Source: Syntrophaceae bacterium (GTDB taxonomy: Bacteria; Desulfobacterota; Syntrophorhabdia; Syntrophorhabdales; WCHB1-27). Taken from it: a DNA stretch of 6,639 nucleotides. The notes under the pieces are model-generated. The model had not been told where the DNA came from. It ran no database searches and saw only the letters and a list, made by a program, of their open reading frames with translations. The first letter of the stretch is position 1. Each line of letters starts with the position of its first letter. A program made the position numbers and the translations under genes. Shown here piece by piece: positions 1 through 6,111 of the stretch. The stretch lies in the NCBI GenBank assembly GCA_003165115.1, contig PLSJ01000371.1, positions 1 to 6,639 of the forward strand, read 5' to 3'.

Positions 1-1060
1 AGGCGAACTTGTCCCCGCCCAAATCGAGGGTGCGGATCGTCGTATATTTCACCGTCTTGTTCTCGGCGAGCTTCCGGTAAATATGGTAGTGGTCCATCTC
101 CGTGGGGAGGGTCTTGCGGGAGAGATAGATATACTCCGTCCGGTAGAGACCGACGCCGTCCGCTCCGTACCGCTCCACGATATCCATTTCGGCGAGGAGC
201 TCGATATTGGCGCCCACCCTTATCTTGAACCCGTCCTTTGTCTCCGCCTTCAGTCGCGCGATGCGGAGGAACTCTTTTCTCTGGGTGTTGAGACGGGCCT
301 GTTTTATCAGATACGCGTTTTGCACGTCGGCCGGGGGGTTGATGATCACCACCCCTTCGTCCCCGTCTATGACGACGGTATCGTTGTTTCTCGCGATCGC
401 CGTTACGCTGGCGAGGCCGACCACCGCCGGGATTTCGAGGGCCCTCGCCACGATCGAGGTGTGGGAGGTACGGCCGCCCACGTCCGTCACGAACCCGGAG
501 ACCTTGTGGAGGTCGAGCTGGATCGTGTCGGCCGGGGAGAGATCGGGGGCGACGATGATCACTTTCCCCCTGATGCCCTTCGCGTCCACGCTCGACACCT
601 TCCCCTTCACCATCGTCCTCAGGAGTCTCTGGTAAATATGGTTGAGGTCCTGCCCCCGCTCCCGCAGGTATGGGTCTTCCACCTTGTCGAAGCTGGAGAG
701 GAACTTCGAGACCACCAGGTCGAGGGCCCACTCGGCGTTGACGTGCTGCTTCCTTATGATCTCGACGACGTCGCCGGTGAAATACTCGTCCTGGAGCATG
801 AGCAGGTGGGCGTCGATGATAAAGGCGTGTTTCCGCACCTTGTCGTCGGGTATCGACTCCTTGATCTTGTTCAGCTCATCCGCGGCCGTAGTGACGGCGG
901 CCTTGAACCTGGCCACCTCTTTTTCGACCAGCTCGCTCTTTACCTGGCGCTTCGCCACATGGATCTTGTCCCGCTCCAGCAGGTAGACCCTGCCTATGGC
1001 TATGCCCGATGAGACGGGCGTGCCGGACAGCGTGACGCTCGCGGGTTTATCGCGGCTCAT
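1..1060 (-). CDS. ptsI: Phosphoenolpyruvate-protein phosphotransferase, EI of the PTS (partial, N-terminal 353 residues)
   Basis: Enzyme I takes phosphate from PEP onto a histidine and passes it to HPr, in the cytoplasm. The ATG at 1060 lies inside the ptsH stop (ATGA). I translated the frame by hand to base 2 and it is open throughout, leaving the window before its stop; 353 residues of a family usually near 570-590 are present. The phospho-histidine motif GGRTSHTSIVAR is centred on His200, matching E. coli His189 with an offset of 11 from a longer N-terminus. The start of the PEP-binding barrel is visible: GVGLYRTE with Arg307 and RTLDLGGDK with Arg343, matching E. coli Arg296 and Arg332 at the same offset. 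YLRERGQD near residue 133 is also typical of EI. No GAF domain precedes the EI N-domain, so this is the PtsI type, not PtsP (EI-Ntr). It is probably the phosphate source for HPr and both EIIA proteins of the operon. Confidence 0.96.
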   Translation of the reverse strand, partial: MSRDKPASVTLSGTPVSSGIAIGRVYLLERDKIHVAKRQVKSELVEKEVARFKAAVTTAADELNKIKESIPDDKVRKHAFIIDAHLLMLQDEYFTGDVVEIIRKQHVNAEWALDLVVSKFLSSFDKVEDPYLRERGQDLNHIYQRLLRTMVKGKVSSVDAKGIRGKVIIVAPDLSPADTIQLDLHKVSGFVTDVGGRTSHTSIVARALEIPAVVGLASVTAIARNNDTVVIDGDEGVVIINPPADVQNAYLIKQARLNTQRKEFLRIARLKAETKDGFKIRVGANIELLAEMDIVERYGADGVGLYRTEYIYLSRKTLPTEMDHYHIYRKLAENKTVKYTTIRTLDLGGDKFA

Positions 1061-1323
1061 GTCTCACCAAAACCATCCTCTATCAGCTTCCCCAGGTCGG
1101 CGAAAGCCTCTTTCTCATCGGTGCCGTCCACCTTGATCGTCAGCCTGGTACCGAGGGGGCACGCGAGCATCAGGAGGCCCATGATGCTCTTCCCGTTCAC
1201 CTTCTGCCCGTTCTTTTCCACCCATACCTCGGATTTGAACGCCGACGCCCTCTTCACAAACTGGGCGGCGGCCCGCGCATGCAGGCCAAGCCTGTTCCTG
1301 ATCGTAAAAAGCCCTTCTACCAT
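1057..1323 (-). CDS. ptsH: Phosphocarrier protein HPr
   Basis: HPr is the small cytoplasmic carrier that receives phosphate from EI on His15 and gives it to EIIA proteins. The 88-residue product has the usual length. NRLGLHARAA places the catalytic histidine exactly at residue 15, followed by Arg17. NGKSIMGLLML places serine exactly at residue 46, the site used by HPr kinase; hprK is in the same operon, so Ser46 control is expected. The ATG is preceded by a moderate AAGG-type ribosome site seven bases upstream. The gene starts after a 77-base gap, the only break in the chain of overlapping genes, and its TGA overlaps the ptsI ATG by four bases, implying translational coupling. There are no oddities in the coding sequence. 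Identification as HPr is secure; whether it serves sugar uptake or only regulation cannot be read from the window. Confidence 0.97.
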   Translation of the reverse strand: MVEGLFTIRNRLGLHARAAAQFVKRASAFKSEVWVEKNGQKVNGKSIMGLLMLACPLGTRLTIKVDGTDEKEAFADLGKLIEDGFGET

Positions 1324-1342
1324 TTCACCGCCTTCAATTCCT

Positions 1343-1381
1343 GGGGCTTAAGCGCCCCCTCCGTCGGCAAAGCCGCCGGAG
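1343..1381 (-). other. Two abutting RNA hairpins between the EIIA and ptsH genes
   Basis: In the 77-base gap 1324-1400, two inverted repeats lie side by side with no base between them. Bases 1359-1381 form a 5-bp stem (CTCCG/CGGAG), one mismatch, a 4-bp stem (CGGC/GCCG) and a 3-base loop. Bases 1343-1358 form a 5-bp stem (GGGGC/GCCCC) with a 6-base loop. In the mRNA both fall after the EIIA stop and about 20 bases before the ptsH start. No U-run follows, so this is not a classic intrinsic terminator. A stabilising or processing element that sets the relative expression of ptsH-ptsI is possible. The pairing is seen; the role is inferred. Confidence 0.5.
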
Positions 1382-1400
1382 TCTCCTCCCTCGCAAAAGC

Positions 1401-1811
1401 CTATTCCGCCTTCTTCGTGTTGAGCACGTCCGTCGCCAGGTAAATATTCTTCTTGCCATAGCCCGCGATGAAGCCCGCAAGCTCCGACAGGCCCTTTCCC
1501 TGCCTGTAGGTCACCAGTTTTATCAGCATGGGCAGGTTTGTGCCGGTGACCACCTCCACCCTCCCCTCCTGGAGGAAAGAGAGGCTGATATTGGAGGGGG
1601 TGCCGCCGAACATATCGGTCAGGATAACCGCGCCCTGGCCGGCATCCACGTTTTTCAGGGCGTCGGTCAGCTTCTTCTTTATCTTGTCGACGTCTTCGTC
1701 GGGGAAGATGTCCACGTACTCGAACTGCTCCTGCTTACCCACTATCAACTCGGTGGCGGCAACCATCTCGCGGGCAAGATTGAAATGAGCCACTACGACG
1801 ATCCCTATCAT
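1401..1811 (-). CDS. PTS EIIA component, mannose/fructose (Man) family
   Basis: This single-domain cytoplasmic EIIA accepts phosphate from HPr; in sugar-transporting systems it passes it to an EIIB. The 136-residue product fits the lone EIIA-Man domain. VVVAHFNLA places the phospho-acceptor histidine at residue 9 (E. coli ManX His10), and TDMFGGTPSN at 65-74 gives Asp66, matching the partner Asp67 of ManX. The ATG lies in the rapZ stop (ATGA) and has a strong ribosome site. There is no EIIB domain after residue 136, and no EIIB, EIIC or EIID gene in the window. Such orphan EIIA proteins next to hprK and ptsH are common in Desulfobacterota-like genomes. They may be regulatory, or may serve a permease encoded elsewhere. 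The family is secure and the substrate unknown, so no gene symbol is given. Confidence 0.93.
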   Translation of the reverse strand: MIGIVVVAHFNLAREMVAATELIVGKQEQFEYVDIFPDEDVDKIKKKLTDALKNVDAGQGAVILTDMFGGTPSNISLSFLQEGRVEVVTGTNLPMLIKLVTYRQGKGLSELAGFIAGYGKKNIYLATDVLNTKKAE

Positions 1812-2656
1812 CGCGCCTCCTTGTCGATGTCCCTGTGCAGCACGGTCACACCATAGTCCATCATGCGCAAATGCCCTTCCAGCTCATTCACGATTGTCGG
1901 GGACCTGTGCCTTCCCCCGGTACACCCGATGCAGATCGTGAGGTAGCTCTTTCCCTCCCGTTCGAAAAGGGGCACGAGGTTCACGAAAAAGTCGAGGAGC
2001 ATGGGGAAAAATTTGTCATAGGTCTCGTTCGATCTCACGTAGTCCGCCACGTCCTCCGACAACCCGGTCTTCTCTTTCAGCCCCTCGACGAAAAACGGGT
2101 TCGGCAGGAAACGGACATCCTGCACGATGTCTGCCTCCAGGGGGATGCCGTAGGCATAGCCAAAGGAGATGAGCTGGATCTTCATCCTCTTGTCGCTCAT
2201 CCCGTAGGTGCTGATGACAAAATTGCGGAGACCGTTGGTGGTGAAAAGGGAGGTTTCGATCACCTTGTCCGCTATCTCCTTTATCCAGCCCACCTGGTCC
2301 CGTTCCTTGCCCAGGGCCTCTCTTATACTCGATACGTCGAGGAATGGATGGGCCCTCCGCGTTTCCTTGAACCGCCTGAAAATCGTTTCATCGGAGCTTT
2401 CGAGGAATACCACCTCCGCCCCGTATTTTTTCTTGATCTTCCCGAGTAGCTCCTTCCCTTCCCCGAAGAACTCCCTCTCCCGTATATCGACGACAAAGGC
2501 CGATTTCGCGAGGCTCGACTCCGCGGCCAGCTCGACGAACTTGTGCAGGAGCACCAGGGGGAAGTTGTCGACGCAAAAAAACCCCGCGTCTTCCAGGGCC
2601 TTGAGGAAGGTGGTCTTTCCCGACCCCGAGATGCCGCTTAAGATAAGGATCTTCAT
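1808..2656 (-). CDS. rapZ: RapZ/YvcJ-family nucleotide-binding regulatory protein
   Basis: The family binds ATP/GTP. In E. coli RapZ is the adaptor that targets the sRNA GlmZ to RNase E and so tunes glucosamine-6-phosphate synthase; in Bacillus YvcJ influences competence. The frame is open upstream to 2752, but I start at the ATG at 2656, which overlaps the hprK stop (ATGA), has GAGGG six bases upstream, and gives the expected MKILILSGISGSGKT start. The 282 residues are close to E. coli's 284. The Walker A motif is at 8-15 (Lys14). VVDIRERE at 55-62, YGMSDKRMKIQLISFGYAYG at 151-170, VRFLPNP at 181-187 and CTGGRHRS at 245-252 are family signatures. The protein ends HRDIDKEAR, without the Lys/Arg-rich tail that E. 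coli RapZ uses to bind RNA, so a GlmZ-like job should not be assumed. The family is secure; the molecular target is unknown. Confidence 0.95.
   Translation of the reverse strand: MKILILSGISGSGKTTFLKALEDAGFFCVDNFPLVLLHKFVELAAESSLAKSAFVVDIREREFFGEGKELLGKIKKKYGAEVVFLESSDETIFRRFKETRRAHPFLDVSSIREALGKERDQVGWIKEIADKVIETSLFTTNGLRNFVISTYGMSDKRMKIQLISFGYAYGIPLEADIVQDVRFLPNPFFVEGLKEKTGLSEDVADYVRSNETYDKFFPMLLDFFVNLVPLFEREGKSYLTICIGCTGGRHRSPTIVNELEGHLRMMDYGVTVLHRDIDKEAR
1816..1822 (-). promoter_or_regulatory. Strong ribosome binding site for the EIIA gene, inside the end of rapZ
   Basis: AAGGAGG, a full match to the anti-Shine-Dalgarno sequence, sits 4 bases before the EIIA ATG at 1811, within the last codons of rapZ. 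It fixes the EIIA start and is the best ribosome site in the operon, suggesting independent initiation as well as coupling. Confidence 0.75.
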
Positions 2657-3597
2657 TCTTCGCCCTCTTTCTGCAAGGTCAGCCGCATTATCCTCTGTTC
2701 CAGGTCGCCGGCGGTGTTTACCCCCTCTTTTTTGAGCAGGTGGTTCCTGCACGCAAGCTCGATGATGGCGGAGGCGTTCCGGCCGGGGCTTATGGGGATG
2801 CGCATCAGGGGCAGCTCGATGCTGAGCAGGCGGTATTTGTCCTCCCTCAGCCCCACCCTTTCATACTCGATGCTGCTGTCCCAATCGGCCAACTCCACCA
2901 CCAGCTCTATCCTCTGGCTCAGCCGGACCGCCGACACCCCGAAAAGCTGGCGGATATCGACGATGCCGATGCCCCGTATCTCCAGAAGGTTCCTGAGCAA
3001 CTCGGGGGAGTGCCCCACCAGATCGAGGGCGCCCGTCTTTTTCACCTCTATCACGTCGTCGCTCACGAGCCGGTGACCCCGCATGACCAGGTCCAGGGCG
3101 TTCTCGCTCTTTCCTATGCCGCTCCGCCCGACGATGAGCACGCCGACGCCCAGTATCTCCATCAGGACGCCGTGGACCATGCCGGTCGGGGCGAGCATTT
3201 CCTCCAGAAACTCCGACACCCTCTCGGTAAACCTGGAGGTGACGAGCCGCGTGCGCAAGAGGGGGATCTGCCTTTCCTCGGTCTCCCTTAGGAGGTACTC
3301 GGGGACCTTAAGGCTCCTCGTGACGACGAAGCACGCGACGTCCCGGCTGCAAAGCTCGTGCACGATCCGCTCGCCCGCCCCCGGCTCCAAGCCCCTCAAA
3401 TAGGAAATCTCGGTGTAGCCGAGTATCTGCACCCGATGGGGGTGGAGGTAGACCATGTAGCCGGCGATCACCAGGCCGAGTTTCTGTATCCTCGGGTTAT
3501 ATATCTTCCTGGACAGACCGCCCGAGCCGGAGATGACTTCAAGCTCGAGGCCGTGCCCCGAGTCGCGCGCAAGCTGCTCGACCGTTATCCCTTTCAT
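2653..3597 (-). CDS. hprK: HPr(Ser) kinase/phosphorylase
   Basis: HPrK phosphorylates HPr on Ser46 with ATP or pyrophosphate and also removes the phosphate, controlling how much HPr is available for the PTS. The 314-residue product has the full two-domain length: an N-terminal domain (about 1-130) and a catalytic domain. Visible catalytic parts are VHGVL with His142, the Walker A loop GRSGIGKS at 157-164, SDD with Asp180-Asp181, the HPrK signature EIRGIGIVDI at 206-215, Arg247 in EYERVGL, and the PISPGRN loop at 268-274. Its substrate serine is present in the ptsH product. The ATG overlaps the ptsN stop by four bases, and only a poor ribosome site precedes it, so translation probably relies on coupling to ptsN. 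Nothing is missing or truncated, and the identification is secure. Confidence 0.97.
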   Translation of the reverse strand: MKGITVEQLARDSGHGLELEVISGSGGLSRKIYNPRIQKLGLVIAGYMVYLHPHRVQILGYTEISYLRGLEPGAGERIVHELCSRDVACFVVTRSLKVPEYLLRETEERQIPLLRTRLVTSRFTERVSEFLEEMLAPTGMVHGVLMEILGVGVLIVGRSGIGKSENALDLVMRGHRLVSDDVIEVKKTGALDLVGHSPELLRNLLEIRGIGIVDIRQLFGVSAVRLSQRIELVVELADWDSSIEYERVGLREDKYRLLSIELPLMRIPISPGRNASAIIELACRNHLLKKEGVNTAGDLEQRIMRLTLQKEGEE

Positions 3598-4061
3598 CCA
3601 CCGAATTTCTTGTCTTCTTCGACGATATTCGCAAAAAGGTCCCTGTCGTCACCCTCCTCGACCAGCCGCTTCCGGAATGACGAGTCGCGTAAAATCCGTG
3701 AGATCCGCGACAACATCTGGATGTGCAGGCCGGCGGAATCTTCCGGGGCAAGGAGGAGAAAAAAAATATGGACGGGCTTACCATCCACCGCGTCGAAATC
3801 GATGCCCGTCTTCGACCTGCCGAAGACACATAATATACGGGTCAGGCCCTTCATCTTCCCGTGGGGTATCGCCACCCCGTCGCCGATGCCCGTGCTCCCC
3901 AGCTTTTCCCGTTCCAGGATGACGCCCACCGCCTGGCCCACGTCCTCCACAAGGCCGGCGCTCTTCAGCGAGGATGCCAGTTGCGTAAGCACCTCCTCCT
4001 TCGTCCCGCCTTTCAGGTCGGCGATGACGCAGGATTCCCGCAGGGCGTCCTTCATGTTCAT
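3594..4061 (-). CDS. ptsN: Nitrogen-PTS EIIA protein (fructose/mannitol-type EIIA domain)
   Basis: PtsN is a cytoplasmic EIIA that takes phosphate from an HPr-type carrier and regulates other proteins (in E. coli, potassium transport and sensor kinases) instead of moving sugar. The product has 155 residues, as usual for a single EIIA-Ntr domain. GDGVAIPHGK holds the phospho-acceptor His67 (E. coli His73), and IFFLLLAPEDSAGLHIQMLSR at about 99-119 is the typical second half. The ATG is in the hpf stop (ATGA), with AAGGG four bases upstream; an in-frame ATG at codon 3 is a less likely alternative. The hpf-ptsN order beside rpoN is the standard one. Since no ptsP or ptsO is visible, the PtsI and HPr encoded downstream are its likely donors, which is an inference. 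Confidence 0.95.
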   Translation of the reverse strand: MNMKDALRESCVIADLKGGTKEEVLTQLASSLKSAGLVEDVGQAVGVILEREKLGSTGIGDGVAIPHGKMKGLTRILCVFGRSKTGIDFDAVDGKPVHIFFLLLAPEDSAGLHIQMLSRISRILRDSSFRKRLVEEGDDRDLFANIVEEDKKFGG

Positions 4062-4582
4062 AGCGCCCTTCCCGTGGTTTCGACCAGGCCGAAATTACCG
4101 TCCTTCCGCTTGTACATCACGCAGACGTTGCCCCTCTCTATGTCGCGGAATATGATAAACCCATCGCCCGAGGCGTTAAGCTGCATTTGCGCCTCTTCCG
4201 GGTCCATGGGCTTTGCGGCGATCGTCCGCAGCATGATGATCTGCGGGGCGTGCTCCTCCTCGCCGACGGGTGCGTATTTCGGCTTCCCCTCGCGGTACTG
4301 CTTCACCTTGTCCCGATATCTCGAAAGCCTTGTCTCGAGCTTGTCGACGATCGCATCGACGGCGGCGCGCATGTCTTCCTGCACCTCGTGCGCGTTGATC
4401 ACCACGCCGTTCAGCGTGAACATCACGTCGACCCGCTGCCGGTATTTCCGCTCCAGGGAGAGGACCACATGAAGGTCGAGCGGGCTTTCCACGTACTTCC
4501 TGAGCCGCGCAAGCTTCTCCTCCACGTACCTTTTCAGGCCGTCGTCAGGGGCGATGCGCCTGAAACTGATGGTAATATCCAT
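4058..4582 (-). CDS. hpf: Ribosome hibernation promoting factor, long form
   Basis: HPF binds the 30S decoding centre in slow or starved cells; long forms also pair ribosomes into 100S dimers. The 174-residue product has an N-terminal S30AE/YfiA domain (about 1-96, MDITISFRRI to SRYRDKVKQY), a linker (about 97-112) and the C-terminal dimerisation domain (about 113-170) containing KPMDPEEAQMQL and VMYKRKDGNFGLVE. This is long HPF, not the short enterobacterial form. I choose the ATG at 4582, which gives the usual MDITI-like start. A TTG at 4630 would add 16 atypical residues and falls at the predicted transcription start. The ribosome site is a G-rich run (GGGGG) four bases before the ATG, not a perfect match. 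It is the first gene after a candidate promoter, and its stop overlaps ptsN. Confidence 0.95.
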   Translation of the reverse strand: MDITISFRRIAPDDGLKRYVEEKLARLRKYVESPLDLHVVLSLERKYRQRVDVMFTLNGVVINAHEVQEDMRAAVDAIVDKLETRLSRYRDKVKQYREGKPKYAPVGEEEHAPQIIMLRTIAAKPMDPEEAQMQLNASGDGFIIFRDIERGNVCVMYKRKDGNFGLVETTGRAL

Positions 4583-4633
4583 GGTACCCCCACACAAACA
4601 GATTGGGGCCGTCCGTCCCGGCCCGAGCAAAAA

Positions 4634-4662
4634 AAGCTATCAGATGATAAAAAGCTTGTCAA
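4634..4662 (-). promoter_or_regulatory. Candidate sigma-70 promoter for hpf and the downstream PTS genes
   Basis: A perfect -35 box TTGACA (4657-4662) is followed after 17 bases by TAGCTT (4634-4639), which matches the -10 consensus at the three most important positions (T, A and final T). Transcription would start near 4627, leaving a leader of about 45 bases before the hpf ATG. The surrounding DNA is AT-rich in an otherwise GC-rich region. No -24/-12 sigma-54 pattern (GG, ten bases, GC) was found here. The promoter would let hpf, ptsN and the PTS genes be expressed apart from lptB-rpoN. Confidence 0.55.
4638..4649 (-). promoter_or_regulatory. Short palindrome in the promoter spacer, possible operator
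   Basis: TATCA-TC-TGATA is an inverted repeat with 5-base arms lying between the -35 and -10 boxes of the candidate hpf promoter and overlapping the -10 by two bases. A repressor bound here would block the promoter. It is short, so chance is a real alternative. Confidence 0.25.
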
Positions 4663-4718
4663 TCCAATTCGCCGATGGAACCTGAAAGTCGCAACGGGGC
4701 GCAAAACGTCTTTCGGCT

Positions 4719-4743
4719 AAAAGCACGCGCGAACAGACCGCGC
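4719..4743 (-). terminator. Weak hairpin with short U-run after rpoN
   Basis: Immediately after the rpoN TAG the transcript can form a 5-bp GC-only stem (GCGCG at 4739-4743 with CGCGC at 4727-4731) and a 7-base loop, then GTGC and TTTT (4719-4722). The U-run is short and four bases away from the stem, so at best this is a leaky terminator or a 3'-end stabiliser separating lptB-rpoN from hpf. Confidence 0.3.
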
Positions 4744-6111
4744 CTAGTCCAGCCTGCGCCGCTCGCGTGAAGATTCGATGTGCAGGACTTCCCTGTATTT
4801 GGCGACGGTCCTCCGTGCTATCCTGACATTGAAGCGCTCGCTGAGCAGGGCCACGATCTCCTCGTCTTTCAGGGGGTTTCGTCTCTCCTCCTTCTCGACG
4901 ATCTCCGAAATATAGTCCTTCACCGCGTTCGCGGACTGGGCGTCGCCGTTCTCGCTCCCGACGCCCGTCGTGAAAAAAAACTTCATCTCGAAGACACCGC
5001 TGGGGGTGCCCATATATTTGTTGGTCGTTATCCGGCTCACGGTCGATTCATGCACGCCGACGTAGTTGGCCACGTCTTTCAATATAAGGGGCTTCAGGCA
5101 GCGGACCCCTTTTTCGAAGAATTCTCCCTGGAAATCGACGATGCTCTTCGCCACGAGGTACAGGGTCTTCTGCCTTTGCTGGAGGCTCTTCATGAACCAC
5201 TCGGCCTGCTTGATCTTCTTCCTGATGTACTCCTTGGTGTCCCCGTTCAGCTTCTCACTGACGAACATCTCGACGTAATGCCTGTTCATCTTCAGGTCCG
5301 GGACGTTGTCGTCGTTGAGAAGGACCTCGAACCCGTCCTCCCCCTTCACCACGTACACGTCGGGCACGACGTAGATGGGCTGATCGCTCTCGTAATTCCG
5401 TCCCGGCTTGGGGTCGAATTCCTTTATCTTCTCGAAGACCGTCTTGATCTGCTCCAGCGAGTAGCCTGTCCTCTTCGCGATCTCCTTCAGGTCCATCTTC
5501 CTGAACAGGTCGAAGTGGTGCAGGAGCACGTCTTCGAAGACCTCGTCCTTTTCGCCCTTCTCCCTGTACTGGACGAGCAGGCATTCCCTCAGGTCCCTGG
5601 CCCCCACCCCCGGCGGGTCGAGGAGGTGGATCTTTTTCAGGACCGGCTCCAGGGATTCGATGGGGATCCCGGACATCTGGCCGATCTCCTCGATGCTCGA
5701 CGCCAGGTAGCCGTTATCGTCGATATTCTCGATGATCCATTCGGCGTATATCCTCTCCTCTCCGGAAAAATCGGAAAGGCCAACCTGACGGCGCAGGTAG
5801 TCACGCAGGCCGCTCACCTTCTTCACGATATTCTCGTAGTCGGGATACTCCTTCTCTTCGCGGGGCATGAAATCCTCGGACGGGGAGTACTTCTCCAGCC
5901 ATTCGAGCATCTCTTCCTTTTCTTTTTTCGGCTCTTCCCCCCGTTCCGGCTCCTCCTCCCGCACTTCGAGCACGGGGTTCTCTTTCATTTCCTCTTCTAT
6001 GGCCTCTACGAGTTCAAGCTGCGAGAGCTGGAGCAGCTTTATGGCCTGCTGCAGCTGAGGCGTCAGCACGAGCTGCTGCGCGAGCCTCTGTGTCTGTTTA
6101 AGTTCCAGCAT
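4744..6111 (-). CDS. rpoN: RNA polymerase sigma-54 factor
   Basis: Sigma-54 directs RNA polymerase to -24/-12 promoters that need an AAA+ activator to open. From the ATG at 6111 the product has 455 residues. Region I (1-48) is the Gln/Leu-rich activator-responsive part (LTPQLQQAIKLLQLSQLELV). Region II (about 50-92) is very acidic. The core-binding part follows, with DDNGYL at 131-136 and LDPPGVGARDLRECLL at 164-179. A helix-turn-helix lies at about 343-366 (ILKDVANYVGVHESTVSR), and the RpoN box ARRTVAKYRE, which reads the -24 element, is at 432-441. The frame is open to a TTG at 6132, but the ATG gives the family's usual MLELKQ start and has GAGGAG (6122-6127) ten bases upstream. The gene starts inside the lptB end (14-base overlap), so it is probably coupled to lptB. 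Full length with all regions intact. Confidence 0.97.
   Translation of the reverse strand: MLELKQTQRLAQQLVLTPQLQQAIKLLQLSQLELVEAIEEEMKENPVLEVREEEPERGEEPKKEKEEMLEWLEKYSPSEDFMPREEKEYPDYENIVKKVSGLRDYLRRQVGLSDFSGEERIYAEWIIENIDDNGYLASSIEEIGQMSGIPIESLEPVLKKIHLLDPPGVGARDLRECLLVQYREKGEKDEVFEDVLLHHFDLFRKMDLKEIAKRTGYSLEQIKTVFEKIKEFDPKPGRNYESDQPIYVVPDVYVVKGEDGFEVLLNDDNVPDLKMNRHYVEMFVSEKLNGDTKEYIRKKIKQAEWFMKSLQQRQKTLYLVAKSIVDFQGEFFEKGVRCLKPLILKDVANYVGVHESTVSRITTNKYMGTPSGVFEMKFFFTTGVGSENGDAQSANAVKDYISEIVEKEERRNPLKDEEIVALLSERFNVRIARRTVAKYREVLHIESSRERRRLD

Noticed and set aside
70..640. Two copies of a CATATTTACC-like word within ptsI (near 75-86 and 630-641)
   Set aside because: Both are coding (His-Ile-Tyr plus the next codon) in the same frame about 550 bases apart, with no further similarity; coincidence.
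1343..1381. Intrinsic terminator between the EIIA gene and ptsH
   Set aside because: The hairpins are stable but no U-run follows on either strand, and ptsH-ptsI directly downstream would then need its own promoter, for which I see no convincing boxes.
2657..2752. A 32-residue N-terminal extension of rapZ
   Set aside because: It lies inside hprK, is unlike the family, and the ATG at 2656 has a good ribosome site and the canonical start of the Walker A domain.
3539..3829. Extra minus-strand frames at 3539-3829, 5255-5584 and 2388-2576
   Set aside because: They are out-of-frame readings inside ptsN/hprK, rpoN and rapZ, rich in Arg/Gly/Pro, with no domain and no reason to displace the well-supported gene.
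4583..4630. A TTG start at 4630 for hpf
   Set aside because: It would add 16 residues unlike any HPF and begins at about the predicted transcription start; the ATG at 4582 gives the normal N-terminus.
4583..4743. Sigma-54 (-24/-12) promoter upstream of hpf
   Set aside because: No GG-N10-GC pair with TGGCAC/TTGC flanks was found; the nearest GG...GC pairs have the wrong spacing.
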